Below are positions 46,457 to 58,788 of a DNA stretch of 64,000 bases, in pieces. Under the pieces are notes generated by a model. The model had not been told where the DNA came from. It was given only the letters and a program-made list of their open reading frames with translations, and made no database searches. Where the stretch lies: the NCBI GenBank assembly GCA_021432635.1, contig MU270132.1:50584-114583 (forward strand). Reading direction: 5' to 3'. Each line of letters opens with the position of its first letter. Position 1 is the first letter of the stretch. Source of the stretch: Thozetella sp. PMI_491. Its lineage: Eukaryota; Ascomycota; Sordariomycetes; Chaetosphaeriales; Chaetosphaeriaceae. A program made the translations under genes and the position numbers.

Positions 46457-47402
46457 GCTGTGACCCCCAAGCCGAAGAGAAGCACAAAAGATGCAAAAGA
46501 GAAAGCATCCTCACCTCAAATTTAGGCAGCAGCTTCAGGAAATTGTAGGAAACCACAAAGCCCCGCGTAAAAGTGGATGGGATGAACCCCTGTGGATACC
46601 GAGGGTGTATGCAGTGTTCATATCATGGGCATTAAAGCCCAAGAGGTCTGACTTGCTCAGCGAGGAGAGGCATCAAGTCTAACTACCCAGGCATTGGAGC
46701 TTTGTTGCAGTTCCTACTGACAGTGTAACTTCTCGCAGACCTCTCTTGGTTCCGTACGATGAGGCACCTACCCAATACACCAGGCTCTCCGACCGAATGC
46801 CCCACAATATGGGTATAGCAAGTGTAAGTCTGGATGAAAGACTTTTCAGCTCAGTGGCATAGATCTCCTGTGCAATGGAATCTGCGTTGCCAATGCCAAG
46901 AAGCCGAAAGCGGTTGTAAGAGTATTGCTTATGATGATTCTAAAACAAGGAATTACCCCTGATAGGGGTCACGAAAACAATTAAGAAAAATTCTGCAGTA
47001 AAATTCCTTAATAAAGACAATTAAATTGCTAAGGAGTGTTATCTAGGTTTCCTGACTAGTATAGCAAAAGACGTAGGGCCCCCCCTACAACTAATGAAGC
47101 ATAAATCGTCAGCAAAGTAAGTTTATAGAAACTGTCATACTAAAGTAACCCTTTATTGTCCACGGTTTTCACCATACTTTGCCTTCAGACTTGTCTATGA
47201 CGTTTAAGTTTACACAAAGGGAGAGAGTTTCGTGGTAATATTTGACTCGTTGATAACTAAGACGAAGGCTGTGCCCCACACTCTGATTTAAACCTAGTCG
47301 TATTCTCCTTGACTCTACGAGCCGAGATCTCCGGGGGATTAGCTAAATGTTTGGGGAAACAAAAGGAGAGAAAGCTAAGGCAACCTGAAAGCTTTTGACA
47401 TG
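46457..47402. other. Intergenic region upstream of the GH25-like gene
   Basis: No supported gene. AT-rich from about 46930 to 47200. Confidence 0.45.
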
Positions 47403-47410
47403 TATATAAG
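47403..47410 (+). promoter_or_regulatory. TATA box of the GH25-like gene
   Basis: TATATAAG lies 85 bases before the ATG at 47495, with a pyrimidine-rich stretch between. Confidence 0.6.
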
Positions 47411-47494
47411 GACTAGTGCTGGGACCTAGAGTAGCAGTGTCCATCATCCACTGTTCGGTAGCTAATCTAGCACTCTCCTGTTCAGTTCACCAAC

Positions 47495-48976
47495 ATGAAG
47501 ACCGCTGCAGTTATTTTTCTTGCGGCTGTTGCAGCAGTCACAGGCAAAGTCACGGCCAAACCGGGCTTTGCCAAAGGTGTAGTGGATGGCGGCGAGCGCA
47601 ACCTACAAGAGTTTGACTTTGCCCTTTACTTCGTATGTCATTTGATACTCATTCGTTATCCGGCAAGCTCTAACTCTTTCTAGGAAAGCAAAAGTCTTCC
47701 GTATTTAAAGCACGGTCAAGGCACTCTACGCCAGGCAGTGGCAGCAAAAATCTTTCACGGCGTCTGGGATTCAGCCGATTTGTGGAGAAGTGCCGCAGAA
47801 CAGGCTCGTGACCTTGCCACAAGTGCCAGCGAAGCGAAATCTGCCTACAGTCTTCCCGGCACACTTAAGTTTGAATACGACCCAAATCAGCAGAACCGAT
47901 GGGGCGAATTATCAGAGTTTGAGAAATGCGCCGAAAAGACGCCCGAGCAACTTCTGGAATGGATGCAACAGTTTAACCGCGCCTACCAGGAAGTTACGGG
48001 CGATTTACCAATGTTAGAGATAGATCCGCTGTGGTGGGTCAGCTGCGTTGGCAACTCAAACACAACCGCGTTTGACCGAAATCCTTTGGTCCTAATTTCG
48101 AAAGCCAGCTCCAACGAAAAGTCGCGTGCCTTCGAACCGTTTGGATCGTGGAAGACTTGGACGTTTCGGGTATTAGAAGCTACATGGAGCAACAAACTCG
48201 GCACCGAGGCTCAGTTTAACGGGGATCTCCGGCGACTGAAGGAGTTTGCCGCCTCACCTGCACCTGTCAATGAAGATTTCTACACCGGAGAGGTCATTAA
48301 TGGCCCCCCAGAAGGCTACTATTCTCCTAACTGGAAACGCACTAATCCTCGGGAGGCCTCACGCTACGCAGACTTTGGCATTTATGAGGTGCGTGTCAAT
48401 GCCTACTGCTTATCACCAGCCCTGTCCCACAGTGGCGTCTAATATCTGAAATAGGTGTCTAGAGGAACTGATGGTTATTGGTCTAATCTTAAATTCTTGG
48501 ATGAGGCAGAGAATCTGCACTTTATCCACGGCGTTGCCCACAAAGCGGAACTTGCTACTGGCCCCCAAACACAGGCGCGATACTTCCTCAGACTCATTGG
48601 GAACAGGAAAAATGCGACCACTCTCCCCGGTATCCTCCGGCTAACGGAAAAGGGGCAGTGTTCGGGATTGACACCTAAAAGAATTGTGGGATGGATCCAA
48701 GAGTTCAGCACAGTCTATCGTACTGCTACTGGCGTTCCACTGATTCTATATACCAATAACGATTGGTGGACAGCGTGCACCGGAAACTCGAACGCCATTA
48801 GAGGTAATGACTTATTCCTTGCCGGTTCGGACTTTAAGCCATTTGGGCCCTGGAAAACGTGGAAATTCCGTCAAACGGGGCAGTATGGCGCTTTTGGCAA
48901 CCTTATTCAGTTCAACGGGGATCTCCAGCAACTGAAGGACGTCACTATAGGCTCTCGCTTGGCAGCCGCTGTTTAA
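47495..48976 (+). CDS. Secreted tandem GH25-lysozyme-like protein lacking the catalytic motif
   Basis: Exons 47495-47632, 47684-48388 and 48455-48976 join in phase 0 across 51- and 66-nt introns to 454 residues. A signal peptide (MKTAAVIFLAAVAAVTG) is followed by two related halves. Each keeps the C-terminal half of a GH25 (Chalaropsis-type muramidase) fold: WWVSCVGNSN then PFGSWKTWTFR and QFNGDL; and WWTACTGNSN then PFGPWKTWKFR and QFNGDL. GH25 enzymes cleave bacterial peptidoglycan using a D-x-E motif in LPGxLDxEYNP. Here that site reads LPGTLKFEYDP (residues 108-110, Asp lost) and LPGILRLTEKG (343-345, both acids lost). The first strands with the other catalytic Asp are also unrecognisable. 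The gene is otherwise undamaged, so a secreted non-catalytic binding protein is inferred. Confidence 0.85.
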
Positions 48977-51410
48977 GGCTGGGAGTCAGCCGGAAAGCTA
49001 CATCGAGCTTTGTTTCAACTAACTAGACTGAGACTGTCAATACTGGGCAATACTGGCGCACTCATTATTTTATGTTTACACTCCTTACCCAGCTTTTGAT
49101 TCCTGCTTGTCACTCACACTTTAGAAAGATACAGTTGGCCAGATGGGATTATAGTGTAATAGGATTATTCAATGCACAACAATCTCGGAATATTTAACAG
49201 TTGTAACAACGCCTTTCACTTCACCTTCTTTCTTTAAGCTAGATATTTTTAAATATATATAGAAATATATAGCCTTCTTATATAGGTTATATTACTATTA
49301 TAACATTAATGTCTTAAGTGGGTTAATATAAGGCCCTAAATATTATAATAAACTTAATAGCCCCTTAAAATAGTTTATTTTACTAGTGAAAAATAGTCTA
49401 TATTTTCTATAGGGGGTAAAATAGTTTCTAAGAAAAGTAGGTTCTTATACTTGTATAAATGTAATGCCCTAGGCAGGTCTCAGGGGTTGGAAGCTCGGCC
49501 ACGAGAAGGGGAATGTATTCAGTGCTAGCACTAAGGCTGTAACAGAGACTGATCCTTAAGGTCCTCAAGTTCAAGGCCCTTAAGGTTCTTACTTATACAG
49601 GGGAAGGGTTCTCTTCCTAGATTCGGTCCTAACTCGGCTCTAAATCCCCTGTGTTTCCTACCTGACTCCTAGGCTGCTTATGGCCTATACTAGAGTCATA
49701 CTAACTGTTCTCCCTTACTTAGGAACCTTTTAGGTTTTACTTATAGCTATATACCCTATTATAAGGCTGTATACTCTAAGGCCTTATAATTATCCCCCTT
49801 TTTAGTATAGCTATCCTTAGCTATAATAAGGTCTAGCTAGGTAATTATAGAGACTCCTCTAGGTTTTAAGTATAAATATAGTGTGATTTAGTTTAAATTA
49901 CTCTAGTAAATTTTAGCGCTATAATTGTTTTATTTTATTAGCCCCTTAGCTTTTTAGCTTTGTTTTACCCTAGGCGTAAAAACTCTTCCTTTTCTCTTTA
50001 AAATCCCTTAGTAATTACTTCCTTTTCGCCTCTAGTTTGCTATTCTTATACTAGTCACCTTAGTCCTCTTTACTATTATCACTATATTTTCCTATGATTT
50101 CCCTCTAATTTACTACTAAAATAAAGCTAGTTACCCTTACTCTTAAGGATGTCCTACCCTATAGCAAGCTATTATTTCTTAGTTAGATATAGTTAAAAAA
50201 GGCAAGGTAAAGCCTCTAGCTTTACTCTTTAAAAATATTAACTCCTTATATTATACTTCTTATAAGAAGGGTAAGAAGTTATATAAATTAATAAGGTTTC
50301 CTATTTAGATTAGGATCTTTTAGGATAGTTTTACTAATAAGGCCCTTAATAAGTTCTTATTATTATCTTAAGTAATACCTTATTTTTATCTAAGTCCCTT
50401 AAGGAGACTTTTAATATTATTAAATATTACCTAATTAAAGAGCTAGGGCTTCTTATATATACTCCTAATAAAAACAAGGCGATTATAGCCTAATATAAAG
50501 TTATTAAACTACTTATAATATATATTACCTTAGCTTTTTATACCTTTATAACTACTTATAAAAAGAAGTATAAACTTTTAAGTGTTAAAAAGCTTAAAGT
50601 ATAGTTTATAAGTTATAAGGCTTTTCTAGGGAAACCCTCTTAATTAACCTTAGTTTTTAAGATACTTTTTAAAAGTATTATTAGTTTATATATAAGTAGT
50701 ATACTCTTTTTATTTTATTATAGTCTTTAGACTAGTGTTAGACTTTTATTAATCCTATTATAAGTCTCTCTTATTTTAATATTATTTTAATAGTATCTTA
50801 TTAATATATCTTTATAGGGTAATATATTTAATAAGTGTATAAAATCTTATAAAGTAATAAAGTAAATAAACTATGTAAATCTATATTATATATTAATATC
50901 TATCTTATATATATTATTCCTAAGAGCTAATAAGCTTAGAAACGACTTTTATATACTCTTATTAATCATATAAGAAGAATCTACATGATTAATAAGATCC
51001 TAATACTATAAATCCTTTATAGCTTGCTAGTACTATAAATAGTTATTCTAACACTAGCTTTTCTTTTCTTTTGTAGCTAGTACTTATGAGCTTTGTTTTC
51101 TAGTTTTTAAATATAGTAGCTAAATCTCTTTATTAAAAAGAATAAAGATTAGATCTATATGGCTTTATTATTATTATTATCTACTCTTTTTAACGGTTAA
51201 ATAAGGTTTAGCATAGCTTTATAAATAAAAACAATAGATAAAAGAGAATAATAAGAGTAAAAATAAGGAATAATAGTATGCTTATAAAGCTTTAATCTAG
51301 AAGCTCCTCTATATATATAAAGCTAGCTTTATCTACTTAAGCTCCCTTACTCTTTCTCTTTCTAGCTAGACAAGTCGATACTAAGCCTTTTCCCCTCTTT
51401 TTAACAGTAA
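48977..51410. repeat. Very AT-rich block, probably RIP-mutated transposon DNA
   Basis: From about 49210 to 51330 the sequence is dominated by TTA, TAA and TAT words, with CpG almost absent and stops in every frame every few codons. No protein can be recovered. This is the usual look of C-to-T mutated repeats in Pezizomycotina. It ends abruptly near 51400, where GC-rich sequence begins. Confidence 0.7.
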
Positions 51411-51491
51411 TAGCGGATGCGGTGCTGCCTCCGCCGAGTTTAGCGACACGCTCGTTCGGGCCTAGCGCTGACGCGGACTCCACCCGCCGCT

Positions 51492-52930
51492 TTGCCAATT
51501 GGCCCGTTCGCTACGTCGCGACCGCATGTTTCGCGCTGCAGCATAAATAGAGCCCGCCTCCCTCCTGTCCCGAGCTTGTACTCTCGACCTGACAACCCCT
51601 CAACTTCCACCACTTCATCCTCGCAGACAGCACCGCTACGCCTTCGTGCTCATCTCGTCAAACATCCTTGTTCAATTCCACCCAACCCTCCTGGCCCTTC
51701 ACCTCTGGGTCGCACCATCGCGTCGCGCGGCATCCAACTTCCGCGGCTCGCTTCCACCGCTGGCCGTCTAGACTTGACTCGCCCGTCCCTCTCTATCCTG
51801 ACCCCAATGATTCCGACGACGCGACACCCGTCAACATGCTCTGCGCTGAGCGACTACGATGGTTTCCACACTGAGTTCCAACAGCGCCTCATGTCCGCGC
51901 GCCGACCACCGTTCCGAAAATATCCGTCCCCCCTTCGTCCTGACGCCTGACTCTATGTCTGCCTAGCGGATCCTAGACGCAACCCACATTGCCTGCCTGT
52001 CCTAACCAGTCACAAAAATGCCGCAGATGCCGTTGCATCAATACGGAGACACCAGGAGGCCTCTTCCTCGCATGGCTTTGCCCAACATCTAACCTTGCAG
52101 GCTGGACGCTTTGTTGGTCGTGGTCGGACCGATTTCCAGCGTCAGCTGCGGCGGGATATGCAGGGGCAGGTCACGCGGGAGATATCGCGCCGACCTGATT
52201 CGACCGTTGGTTAGCCGTGATTCAGGCCGCAGCGGGCAGAGACGGCGAGGAGGGGCCGGAGACGAGGTTGTGGTAAGGCGGTCCAATTGGAATGAGTCCC
52301 GGAGAGCAAAAGGAGGGAATCCGGCAAGGGGACAAGCTGGACCCGAAGATGACGTGGCCTCTCTGGTGTTACAAGTTGACTCGCGACTTACATCCCTTCG
52401 CGCGCATGAAAAACGCCCCATGCCTTTGATCGATGGCGAGGCAGATACGAAACCGGGAAGGAGCTTGGAGGCTGAGTGGACGGCGCGTGAGAGCAGCTCG
52501 GTGAGATTTCACCATCCCGTTGGTGGCTTCGTGAACGGCACGGCAGGGAGAGTGACGACCTCATGCAGAAGGTGGAGGAAGGGCAACGCGCCTGTATCAC
52601 ATCGGCTAAGCCACCCTGGGTAGTCTCCAGAGATACCGTGGACCTTGTGCCATCAAGCCAGGGACGTGATTCGCAGCGATGACGATATCCTGCGAAGGCG
52701 ACCTCCGGATGCCTCCTTTCCGTCTCGGCAGCTGCGTGATTGGCAGAGGTACGAAGGAGTGGTGTGTCGCCGCTGCTATGAGGAGACGCTTATGCCCGAG
52801 CACGTTTCTCGCAAGCTGTTGGGATTGATGGAATGGACGGGCAGGGGAAATGCAGACAAGCTCTTCACTGGCGCTGCGGCCAAACCCACCCTCCTGCTCC
52901 TCGCAGATAAATTTCGCTCTTCCCCCGCGT
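51492..52930 (+). other. Coding-like GC-rich segments, probably an unresolved multi-exon gene
   Basis: Several stretches read like protein on the plus strand but in different frames: FHTEFQQRLMSARR (about 51860-51905), TDFQRQLRRDMQGQ (about 52125-52165), QKVEEGQRACITSAKPPW (about 52565-52615), and RSDDDILRRRPPDA followed by VVCRRCYEE (52670-52790). Possible introns separate them but I could not find a set that keeps one frame throughout. There is no recognisable domain apart from a lone CxxC. It could be an expressed gene ahead of the chromodomain gene or the eroded body of a repeated element. Confidence 0.35.
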
Positions 52931-53033
52931 CCACCACACTGAAGTTCCTTTACTTCGCGCCGAACACAGCTCGGAATCCGTCCTTAAGTTTTTGGCTTCC
53001 GCAATTCGACTGCCTCTCAGCGCTCGCAACACG

Positions 53034-55126
53034 ATGGCGAACATCTCCCTTGATAGCCAGATCTTTTCCAGGCTCCCTTCAGCAGCTGATGGAAAGCCTA
53101 CGAGCCGAAGTTGTTCGCTTCGGAATGGAGACCCCTCCGTTGTCTCTTTAGGAGGCAAAGAAAAGCTGCAGCGAGATGTACACGACAATGGGTCATCCCT
53201 GGCCGATGCAATCCTGATTCCTAGCGATAGCGAGTCCGATGACGGTGATTTCGACGACAGTCAATCCAATACTTCTTTCCCGCCGATTGATGAGCTTGTT
53301 CCATCAATTAGACACATTGTTGAATCTGGCAGCGTTGCCGGCATCAGTATGTAGCCAAATTCTCATCCCTTGGTGGGCCATTAGATTGATGTATATAAGC
53401 AGGCAAAAGTTTCAACACTATATCCGGTGGCGACGCTGACGCGAAAAAGCCATCGGTCACCGATGCAGCCAACTCAGACGGTCGGAGATCCCAGCCGCTG
53501 ACGCTCGCTGTAGAAAGTCTGAGCCCGCCTTTCGAGGGAGTTCAAGATCGCTCAGAAGAGCCATCCCTCGCCGGGATGGTGGAACCAAGCCGAGCGGCTG
53601 CGTCAAGGCGGCTACAAAAGCCCGGCGCGGAGTGTGCCACAGCTCCTCCGTCATCATCTTCGCCGAGGCCACCGTCCTCGCCCACGCCTCAGCAGGCTGA
53701 TCCCTCTCCAACGAATGACGCGGAGAATCCCCTACCCGAAGCCAGCCTCGCCCTCCGAAATGGCGACATTGCAGGCAACATCAGGGTCCCAGATACACCA
53801 GGTCCTTCCCCCGATGAAGACATGGTCGACATGCATTGGTCTGAGTCGCAGCGCGATCCTCGGTTTGGCCAACAACGGACACGCGACCCGGAGCCTTCTC
53901 CAGGACCGCCTACCACAACAGCACCGCGGCGACTGTCTAGGCCGCCAAGGGCCGTACAGCAACACGAGCCGGTTCCCCAGGGCAGTCCCTCATGTGAGGC
54001 AAGACAGACATCCCCTTCTGCGGACACGTGCAGCAAGACCACTACGGAGATATCTCGCGTGTTACCGCTAGGAGTGGACGCTTCACACTTGGTTAGCTCA
54101 AACCATCCTACTGTGCCTTCATCATCTGAGAATGGCACATTTCGAGAGAGCACGCCACACCCTGTCTCAGCAGGCAGAGGCGACCACGATGACGAAGCCA
54201 TACCGCCTCGCGTCAAGCCGAAGGCAGGTCGCAGGAGGGCTGTGGTTCGGTACGGGAATCGTCATTCTGTTGACGCTCTCGGCATTAATGACCGCAATGG
54301 CCGGGCTGAAGGTGTGCAGCAATCCGACAAAGACGATGACATAAGCCCGCCACTTCGCAAACGCCGCAGGGTAAGCTCTCGTCGTAATACGGGTCTTTAC
54401 CGGCAAGATGCGGATGACGAGGTTTACATCCCTTCCCAGGACAGCGACAACGAGCGGGAGGCTCGGCCACGCCATAAGCGCCGCCGATTAGGCCCCCGGA
54501 AACCCGCTCCCATAACAGCCACCGGACGGCAGACAAGTGCGAATTACGCTGGTACCGGATCACGACGAGTCCAGATTCCCGGCCCCCCGTCTTCACAAGG
54601 TTCCAGCGAACACCAAGAGTCTGTCAAAGCGCTGTCTGCAAAGTTCACAGAATGGTTACTTGAGACCGCAGTCGTCAGGAGCGCAATAGTGGATGGTGTG
54701 ACGACGTTTCAGCTACAGTTCAAGGCAGACCTCTACTGTTCAAAGCATAGTCGCCGCGTGCTCGGCGCCCAACAATCTGATTGCCGGTCCAACTCGCCGG
54801 CCAAATGGCACAACTCGAAGCCAGGGCCTATCGCGGGTGCATTGACATCGGGCAAGACCCCTCCGGTTCCCCAGTCGGACGATGACGTGCAATCCCTGCT
54901 GCTGACAAAAGAAGCTGAATGGGAGGTCGACAAGATTTTGGAGACCAGGAAGCGAGGAAGAGGCAGCCAAGTACTTGTCAAATGGGTGGGCTTCGAGAAA
55001 CCAACCTGGGAACCATTGCGGAACTTTCTCGGGGCGGAAGCGCTGCGCGCCTACATGGCGGAGCATGAGGACATCCCACCACTTAGCGCCTCAGGGGGGC
55101 CGGACGAAGGTCATGTCGTGCGCTGA
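53034..55126 (+). CDS. Chromodomain protein with long basic, Ser/Pro-rich N-terminal region
   Basis: Exons 53034-53346 and 53403-55126 join across a 56-nt intron to 678 residues. The first 500 residues are low-complexity, acidic/basic and Ser/Pro-rich, with two nuclear-localisation-like clusters (PPLRKRRRVSSRR and PRHKRRRLGPRK). A segment reading WLLETAVVRSAIVDGVTTFQLQF matches a motif I associate with a multicopy ascomycete chromodomain family. The chromodomain is at about 610-660 (EWEVDKILETR, VLVKWVGFEKPTWEP) with the aromatic positions for a methyl-lysine cage largely kept. Such proteins bind histone tails in the nucleus. The gene sits in a GC-rich island next to AT-rich repeat DNA. The start is the ATG at 53034 (ACGATGG), not earlier non-ATG codons. 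Confidence 0.85.
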
Positions 55127-55753
55127 GCCCTGCGAGGGCCTGTGGGGGTGGACCTGAACGCAGCCGAGGCTGGGGATTTGGAAGTTCCTACGGCACTGTG
55201 CTGGCGCTAGGTCAGGACGTCTTGCAAATACTAGATAGCGGTACTTGAAATTGACCGTCAACACTCCTATAGGCCCTTGATGGTGGACTTGGAGTACGGC
55301 TCCTTCTCATACGCAACTCTTAGTTTAAGGTCTCGCAGCCACTCAACGTCCTACTGTACCCTCCTGATGTATGTCTTCGCCTGCTTGGCATTAGCAGTGT
55401 GCGAGATGCACGCTTGGCGGGGCATTACGGGGCGTCCACCGCATCCTCTACCTCGCCGGCATGGCCGGTTTAGTCTGGCAAAAGCCTTGAGGGGGCTAGA
55501 TATTACAGTGAAGAGGGCAACCACGCTAGCGCGCACCACAAGGGATGGTAGTGTTTGAGATGCTATATGTACCATGGGTCGCCTGAATGCTGTCAGTCTC
55601 TTTAAAGTAAGCGTCGCCATATCCTACACTGCGGGGTAGCAGCAGTTCTCAGCCGCACCTGGCCGTACTACGGTAATCCATGGCTTCCTCAGCCTTTCTC
55701 CTCGATGTGCGCCAGATCTAGCCTCCCCAACTAGGAATTCATGTTTCATCACT
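55127..55753. other. Spacer between chromodomain and HET genes
   Basis: Frames of about 90 codons are open on both strands but neither has recognisable content. Probably 3' untranslated and promoter DNA. Confidence 0.4.
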
Positions 55754-57858
55754 ATGCAGTCCGATATCTCGCGACACCAGTTGTGCGTCTTTTGTCAAGG
55801 CATCAATTTGGAGGATATAAAGAGCAATGACGGATACGTCCACCAGCCGACTTGCCATGCCTTGATTAGCAGTGCAGATACATGTGATCTCTGCCAGTTA
55901 ATCGTTGACCTCTTCAAACGATGCATCTACGAGCAGCGCCTAGCGACAAGTTCGATTAGAAACCTTTCTGATGCTTGGCACCTTGGGCCCGTAAGGCTCT
56001 TTGCCGCCAGTCGTGAGCTTGACTTGAACCTGTATCCCTTCCAGCGACGAGAACGGGGCCGCGTGCAAGATAAGCTGCTGTCCAAAAGGGTTGCTATGAC
56101 GTTAGGCATGATCGGTGCTGAGCTCAGCTACGGGCCAAATTATCCAACTCTGCTCATGTTCGCCGATCCAGGCAAGTAACTCTACATGTCAGTATTAGCC
56201 GTCACCCTCGCTGACAAACAATAGGCTCGTTTGCAGAGTCCATGGGCGTTGTTGGACTCTCGAACTCGGAGCGGGGAATTCAGGACGACCCGATTTGCGA
56301 TTTCAACATATCGAGAATTCTTAGCTGGGCCATGAACTGTGAACAGCACCACAGCGCCTGCAACGGGAACTTCCCCGGATCCAGTGACGGTACGGTGGCT
56401 CCAAGGCGCCTGATAGATGTCGGCTTGCCCGGGCAGCCTGATGTTCGACTCGTGGGAACGGATGGCCAGCTACTGAAGTACGCGGCTCTCAGCTACTGCT
56501 GGGGAACAAACCAGACTGGCTATATTACTACTACTGAGACCATCAGCCAAATGATGCAGGGCGTACCTTTAGCACTGCTCTCTCAGACAATCCAGGATGC
56601 CGTCATGGTAGTCCGTAAGCTCCGAATCCGGTATCTTTGGGTAGATGCGCTATGCATTGTTCAAGGTCAGAATCAGAATGCGGATTGGATGGATGAGATA
56701 CAACGGATGGGCCATATATACAGCAACGCATATCTGACCATCGGTGCAACCTCAGCCAGTGCGGCTTCCCAAGGATTTCTTGCTCATCGAATCCACTCCG
56801 GGATCCCAATCGACTTCAGGGTCAGTATGAACGGTCGATGTGAGGGAAGAGTCTTCTTCAGAGGATGTTCGAAGATCGCCAGCTCGTTCCGGGAAGATGT
56901 AGAGGACAGCCCACTGCTTCGGAGAGCGTGGGTTAAACAAGAACGGATGTTCTCCCGCCGCACGGTAGATTTTTCTTCGAAGCAAATATACTGGACCTGC
57001 CGAATGACGAGACACTCGGAAGATGACCAGGAGGACAACGATGGAGGGATGGAGGCTGCCGCTATTATACACTGTCTCAGAGGCTTTGCTATATCTCTGG
57101 GACTGACCGGAAAGCGGAAGGACACAATCCAGGAGCTATTCTTCAGGGCATGGGCCGACTTGATACAAGAGTACTCTGCGTTGCAGCTGACATATAAGAG
57201 TGACAGACTGCCCGCTCTCGCAGGGATTGCCGACATTGCAAGCCGGATCGTCCCTGGCCAGTATCTCTCTGGGATATGGGAAGCCAATCTCTCTGCAGGC
57301 CTTCTCTGGCAGCCCGCAAAATATCCGGCGAAACTCTCTGGCATTGCTAGTGTCCCTTCTTGGTCATGGGCTTCAGTGATTGGCCCGATTAAAGCCGGCG
57401 GACACAATCCAGAACAATCGCGAGTGAAGCTACGTGGTAGTGACATTCACAAAACTGGGAGGACGGCTTTGCGTCTGCTGGGCAGGGTCCATCGATGCAC
57501 TGTGGACCCCGATAAGCAGTTACCGTCGCCGCCGTGCCGGAGTGATCGGAAACTGAAGGATCCGCGAGATGAGATTCCTACCTACACTTTCAGCCTCGAA
57601 GCGGCTGTTGGCCCTCGCCCTGTAGGCGCGAAATTTGCGAATGATTGCATATTTGACGGGCCAAGGGGAGGTGAGTCAGTGTTTTACGCGCTGGGTATCG
57701 AATGTGATACTCTTGGTGGCGCGGACTGGCACCGCGGCCTGCTACTCAGACTGCTAGGTATGGAAGGCGCTGAGTACTTCTATGAGCGAGTCGGGAGAGT
57801 ACGGTCATCAGACCTTTTCTGGTATACTGCCCGCGATTCTGGCTTGACTTTGATCTGA
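55754..57858 (+). CDS. HET-domain protein, intact, with a GC-AG intron
   Basis: Exons 55754-56171 and 56225-57858 join to 683 residues across a 53-nt intron. Its donor is CAG|GCAAGT, the recognised GC-AG type, and its acceptor is AATAG. The N-terminus has paired cysteines (CVFCQG, CDLCQLIVDLF). The HET domain (about 225-375) has YAALSYCWG, the TIQDAVMVVRKL helix, RYLWVDALCIVQ and MGHIYSNAYLTIGAT, all in the usual order. The C-terminal region has GLLWQPAKYP and SVPSWSWASV, as in many HET proteins. Such proteins start a cell-death reaction when incompatible hyphae fuse, normally with a polymorphic partner. No stop or frameshift is present, in contrast to the HET relics at 18.1 and 44 kb. Confidence 0.9.
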
Positions 57859-58038
57859 TACGAGTTCTAAGGCGGTGCGTCCTGCTGGCATCGGAATAGG
57901 CTGCCTTGCCGCTACTTCCAAATATCCATCCCATCTTCCAAACAAATATATATTTTTGCCATGTGATGTGAATACGAGCATATATGCTAGTGCTATCACA
58001 ATTCCTGTAGCTATTGCTACGATTCCGTTGCCTCTCTT

Positions 58039-58788
58039 TCAAAAACGCGATTGCAGGAAGCGCAAAAACTTCCACAAAGAAGTTCCGTGCGCTACATCCT
58101 CCTTGCAGTAGTTGCTCTCGACATGCTGCAGTACTCCACTTATATAGGAGAATGGCGTTTCACAGGTCGGGCACATAAAGTCAAATTCGGGGTCGTCTGA
58201 AGTATAGCAGCGTGATCGATGGCACTGGGACGCGATCTGGCCAACCCATTCATTGTTAACACCCGATTCGCAGGTTCCGGCCTCGAGGTGCAATATCATG
58301 GCGGAGTTCGTGGGGAATTTTCGCGGGCATCCCGGGCACTCCACGATCCTCTCTGCATGGGTCAATCGGTGCTAAACGATTAGCTTAGCGTACGGAGACA
58401 AACCGGTCCATAGAATACCCACACTAGCAAGGTTCGAGGGAGAGTCAAAGTAGTTCCCACAGACATTACACATGTTATGCTTCGACACGTCGTGTTGCGC
58501 AAGCTGCTCTGATGTGCCAAACTCCTGGTCGCAGTCGGTACAGCAGTGATGCACCTCCTCCTGATGCTCTTCCAGCTCGCTCTCCGTGTCAAAGTCCGGC
58601 TTCTGCGGGCAGTCATCGCAGATATTGTGCCTTGGAGAATCACGGACGTGCTGGTCTCTGGCACCGTGTGAATCGAAATGTTTCTGGCATCGCGTACAGT
58701 CGTAGACATGATGCCGAGACGTTCTAAGATGCTGTTGGAGCGCGTCTCCAGAAGGGAAGCTACGGTCGCACGGCCCGCAATGCCCCAT
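58039..58788 (-). CDS. C2H2 zinc-finger protein with about seven fingers
   Basis: Exons 58788-58423 and 58371-58039 join in phase 0 across a 51-nt intron to 232 residues. Finger signatures come in a row: CGPCDRSFPSGDALQQH, CTRCQKHFDSHGARDQH, a CDDC finger, CTDCDQEFGTSEQLAQH, CNVCGNYFDSPSNLASH (which the splice completes with RLTH), then CPGCPRKF and CPTCETPF, whose last ligand is cysteine rather than histidine. Proteins of this plan, with fingers over the whole length, are probably nucleic-acid binding, but the target is unknown. The gene is convergent with the HET gene, about 180 bases apart. Confidence 0.85.
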
